Assembly (NCBI GenBank): GCA_964612455.1
Contig: CAZTCB010000041.1
Span: 1 to 8,657, forward strand
Source of the DNA: SFEB01 sp964612455
Lineage (GTDB): Bacteria; Bacillota; Clostridia; Christensenellales; CAG-314
Length of the DNA: 8,657 nt
Direction: 5' to 3'
How positions within the stretch are numbered: the first letter of the stretch is position 1; the number at the start of each line of letters is the position of its first letter. Below the pieces are notes generated by a model. It searched no databases. It was not told the DNA's origin and was given only the letters and a program-made list of their open reading frames with translations. Positions 6,547 through 8,657 of the stretch are shown in pieces. Both the position numbers and the translations under genes were made by a program.

Positions 6547-6578
6547 ATAAATATCTAAAAAAATAAGGAGGACTTTTT

Positions 6579-7607
6579 ATGGAAAGAAAACTAAGAGTGG
6601 TGCAGTACGGTTGCGGCAAGATGGCAAAGCACATCATCCGTTATCTTTACGACCACGGCGCAGAAGTAGTCGGAGCAATCGATATCAACCCCGAAGTTGT
6701 CGGCATGGACGTCGGCGATTTTGCAGAGTTGGGCTTTAAAACAGGCGTCGTTGTTTCCGACAAAGCGGACAAGGTTTTGGACGAAAGCAAAGCAGACGTC
6801 GCCATCGTTACCCTGTTCAGTTTCGTAAACGACATTTACTCTCACGTAGAAAAATGCGTTTCCCGCGGGATTAACGTCATTACGACGTGCGAAGAAGCAA
6901 TCTACCCTTGCACTACCGCAAAAGAACAGGTTGAACGCCTTGCGGCCATCGCAAAGAAAAACAACTGTACTATCACCGGGTCCGGCATGCAAGATATTTT
7001 TTGGATTAACATGGTTGCCATTGCGGCTGCCGGTTGCAACAAAATCACCAAAATCAAAGGCGCATACAGCTACAACGTCGAAGATTACGGTCTGGCTCTT
7101 GCAAAAGCACACGGGTGCGACCTTTCCTCGGAAGAGTTTGAAGCGCAGATTGCTCACCCGACCGATTTTGAACCTTCTTACGCATGGAACGCAAGCGAAG
7201 CGATTTGCAACAAACTCGGTTTGACCGTAAAGTCTATCGACCAAAAACACGTTCCCTATATCGTAGATCACGACGTTTATAGCGCAACGCTCGGCGCCAC
7301 CATCAAGGCAGGACGCTGTATAGGCATGTCGGCAGTGGTGACCGTTCAGACGGAACAAGGCATCACCGTCGAAGAAGAAACCATCGGCAAGGTATACGGA
7401 CCGAACGACGGAGACATGTGCGATTGGTGGATAACGGGCGAGCCAGACGTAGAGTACCACGTCGTAAAACCCGCAACGGTCGAACACACCTGTGCAACGA
7501 TAGTCAACCGTATCCCGTCCCTCATCAAAGCCCCCGCCGGCTACGTCACTTGCGACCAATTGGAAGAAATCCGTTATCTTACGGAATCGATTGAAAAATA
7601 CTGCTAA
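6579..7607 (+). CDS. DapB/2,4-diaminopentanoate dehydrogenase-like NAD(P)-dependent oxidoreductase
   Basis: The 342-residue cytoplasmic protein opens with a Rossmann fold: VVQYGCGKMAKHI (7-19) is the dinucleotide loop. Acidic D35 at the end of the second strand (GAIDIN) favours NAD over NADP. The segment GSGMQDIFW (134-142) and the closing ATIVNRIPSLIKAPAGY (306-322) are typical of the dihydrodipicolinate-reductase-like family that includes 2,4-diaminopentanoate dehydrogenase of clostridial ornithine breakdown. It is longer than true DapB (about 250-270 residues), so lysine synthesis is unlikely. The substrate is probably an amino acid or amine, but it cannot be read from sequence. The other ornithine-fermentation genes (ornithine aminomutase, thiolase) are not in the window, which weakens that specific role. 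Promoter, AGGAGG site and terminator show a single-gene unit. A long open frame on the opposite strand is a composition shadow. Confidence 0.8.
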   Translation: MERKLRVVQYGCGKMAKHIIRYLYDHGAEVVGAIDINPEVVGMDVGDFAELGFKTGVVVSDKADKVLDESKADVAIVTLFSFVNDIYSHVEKCVSRGINVITTCEEAIYPCTTAKEQVERLAAIAKKNNCTITGSGMQDIFWINMVAIAAAGCNKITKIKGAYSYNVEDYGLALAKAHGCDLSSEEFEAQIAHPTDFEPSYAWNASEAICNKLGLTVKSIDQKHVPYIVDHDVYSATLGATIKAGRCIGMSAVVTVQTEQGITVEEETIGKVYGPNDGDMCDWWITGEPDVEYHVVKPATVEHTCATIVNRIPSLIKAPAGYVTCDQLEEIRYLTESIEKYC

Positions 7608-7637
7608 CTGCATTAAATCGTATTTTTAACACGTCAA

Positions 7638-7674
7638 CCCCCGCTTTTGTTTACCTGAGCGGGGGCTTTTTATT
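7638..7674 (+). terminator. Terminator of the dehydrogenase gene
   Basis: CCCCCGCT (7638-7645) pairs with AGCGGGGG (7658-7665), an 8 bp perfect stem of mostly G-C pairs. A T-rich tail (C, T5, A, T4) follows. It begins about 30 bases after the stop codon. Confidence 0.85.
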
Positions 7675-7780
7675 TTAAAGCCGCGTTTTGCTTTTTTTAG
7701 GCGTCAACGTTTGCTCCAAATCGTCGCGCAAACATTCTTGCCGATATTGTTCACTTGGGCGAGTAAAACCCGATTTTTAA

Positions 7781-7809
7781 TTTACTTTTAAGGTTGAGCA
7801 TATTATACT
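7781..7809 (+). promoter_or_regulatory. Promoter of the PAP2-like gene
   Basis: TTTACT (7781-7786), 17 bases, then TATACT (7804-7809) gives a moderate vegetative promoter. The leader carries AAGGAGG (7828-7834), nine bases before the ATG at 7844, which fixes the start. Confidence 0.6.
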
Positions 7810-7843
7810 ACGGCATAAATATCGGACAAGGAGGACTCAATCC

Positions 7844-8419
7844 ATGACAACAAAAGAAAAACTCGCCAAAATCGTACGCGTTTTGACCGCACCGCCGATA
7901 ATCGCTTTTATCACATGCACGGTCGCTTTTTTGTCGATAGACAACGCTTTTTCGTCGCCGATTCATTATCTGGCGTCGGTATTTTTTTTAACGATACTGC
8001 CCGTTCTCGCTTATCCCGTTGCAAGACTCATACCTGCATTAAAAAAACGCGGTCGCGAAACCGAGCGCGACGTGGCTATCGTGTTTTCTATATGCGGATA
8101 CATTGGCGGCATGACCGTTTCGGTTTTGGGCGGCACCTTGTTTGAGCGGAGGCTGTTTTCAATCTATCTCGTTTCGTGCGTGGTGCTTTTCGTATGCAAT
8201 CTGCTGCATCTGAAAGTAAGCGGTCACACCTGCGGCATATCCGGTCCCATCGCTTTGGCAAGCATTACGATAAGCCCATGGTGGTTGCTGGGATATTTGT
8301 TGCTCGTGCCCGTTATCTGGTCGAGTATCGTGTTAAAACGGCACACCCTTATCCAACTGTTGTCGGGCGCGATTGTTCCGATTGTGGCAATAGCGTTATG
8401 TTTTATTTTTATTGCCTAA
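7844..8419 (+). CDS. Divergent PAP2-family membrane protein
   Basis: The 191-residue protein is mostly hydrophobic, with about six membrane helices (roughly 17-35, 43-64, 76-96, 104-122, 133-160 and 171-190). The polar loops match the PAP2 phosphatase layout. K68-x6-R75 recalls motif 1, with Asp in place of the usual Pro. S126-G-H128 is motif 2. H167-x3-Q171 followed by SGA recalls motif 3, where Gln replaces Asp and Ser (S161) replaces the Arg. Active PAP2 enzymes remove phosphate from lipid substrates such as phosphatidate or undecaprenyl pyrophosphate on the outer face of the membrane. Two motif-3 changes make full activity doubtful; it may be a variant enzyme or a non-catalytic relative. 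It has its own promoter and ribosome site. No T-rich terminator is clear after it, only a weak 5 bp inverted repeat (CGCCA/TGGCG) near 8438-8457. Confidence 0.7.
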   Translation: MTTKEKLAKIVRVLTAPPIIAFITCTVAFLSIDNAFSSPIHYLASVFFLTILPVLAYPVARLIPALKKRGRETERDVAIVFSICGYIGGMTVSVLGGTLFERRLFSIYLVSCVVLFVCNLLHLKVSGHTCGISGPIALASITISPWWLLGYLLLVPVIWSSIVLKRHTLIQLLSGAIVPIVAIALCFIFIA

Positions 8420-8466
8420 AAAAACGTCGAATAATCCGCCATTTCTGCATTTGGCGCTCAAATCGC

Positions 8467-8493
8467 TTGCAAAAAAACGTTTCGTGCTATAAT
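8467..8493 (+). promoter_or_regulatory. Extended -10 promoter of the truncated gene
   Basis: TGC precedes TATAAT (8488-8493), an extended -10. The -35 is loose: TTGCAA at 8467-8472 gives a 15-base spacer. The leader of about 100 bases ends in GGAGGAG (8591-8597), five bases before the ATG at 8603. Confidence 0.6.
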
Positions 8494-8602
8494 ATAGTGT
8501 CGTATAAATCGTTTTCGTCCTCTTGTAGTAGCAAAAAAAACCAAATCGATACTGCGAATACGACTCAAACGACAAAACAGGCAAAAAGAAGGAGGAGCCA
8601 CA

Positions 8603-8657
8603 ATGAAACACATCAAAAAGTATTTATCCGCGGCGTTGTTGTCAGTCTGTTGCATGG
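8603..8657 (+). CDS. N-terminus of a probably exported protein, cut by the window edge
   Basis: Eighteen codons are visible after a strong ribosome site (GGAGGAG at 8591-8597). The peptide has three lysines in its first six residues, then a hydrophobic stretch (YLSAALLSVCCM), which looks like the beginning of a Sec signal peptide. The cysteines at 16-17 could be part of a lipobox, but the mature part is missing, so this cannot be judged. The function is unknown. Confidence 0.6.
   Translation, partial: MKHIKKYLSAALLSVCCM

Noticed and set aside
6591..7613. A 340-codon open frame on the - strand opposite the dehydrogenase gene
   Set aside because: It mirrors the codon structure of the + strand gene. 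Its product is rich in Cys, Phe and Val with no recognisable domain, and the + strand gene has a promoter, RBS, terminator and clear family motifs.
7709..7733. GTTTGC/GCAAAC inverted repeat between the dehydrogenase and PAP2-like genes
   Set aside because: Six pairs around a 13-base loop with no T tail is expected by chance at this length.

Overview
The window looks like part of a Gram-positive chromosome, probably an uncultured gut-type member of Clostridia. The clues are AGGAGG-type ribosome binding sites, close-to-consensus vegetative promoters with 16-17 base spacers, and hairpin-plus-T terminators. A clostridial-style pilin-like surface protein and a DapB/diaminopentanoate-dehydrogenase-like enzyme point the same way. 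This assignment is inference, because the window contains no rRNA or other marker gene. All protein-coding genes lie on the + strand, and each appears to be its own transcription unit; I see no multi-gene operon.

Region 1 (1 to about 2560) is visibly richer in A+T than the rest. It starts with five direct copies of a TGTACGYA motif spaced 19-20 bases apart (29-116). A weak small ORF follows (136-321), then a 682-residue protein (299-2347). That protein has an intact DEDDh 3'-5' exonuclease domain, a possible second nuclease core of PD-(D/E)XK type, and a C-terminal winged helix. The stretch looks like an accessory island and is the most interesting part of the window. A strong terminator (2564-2595) sits where the composition changes.

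Region 2 (2600-4100) has a 13 bp perfect-stem palindromic element (2711-2763), then an AAA_14/DUF4143-type ATPase gene (2908-4098) with an extended -10 promoter and a very short leader.

Region 3 (4100-6330) has a gene-free stretch with a good promoter at 4207-4235. It is followed by sequence able to fold into a long-range stem, possibly a small RNA. Next is a consensus promoter, a 14-base palindrome in the leader, and a 573-residue protein with a type IV prepilin N-terminus and a large beta-rich C-terminal part, ending at a probable terminator.

Region 4 (6330-8657) carries a DapB-like NAD(P)-dependent dehydrogenase gene with a clear promoter, RBS and terminator. It also carries a divergent PAP2-family membrane protein gene and the first 18 codons of a gene for a probably exported protein, cut by the window edge. 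Regions 2-4 look like ordinary chromosome with unrelated, separately transcribed genes.
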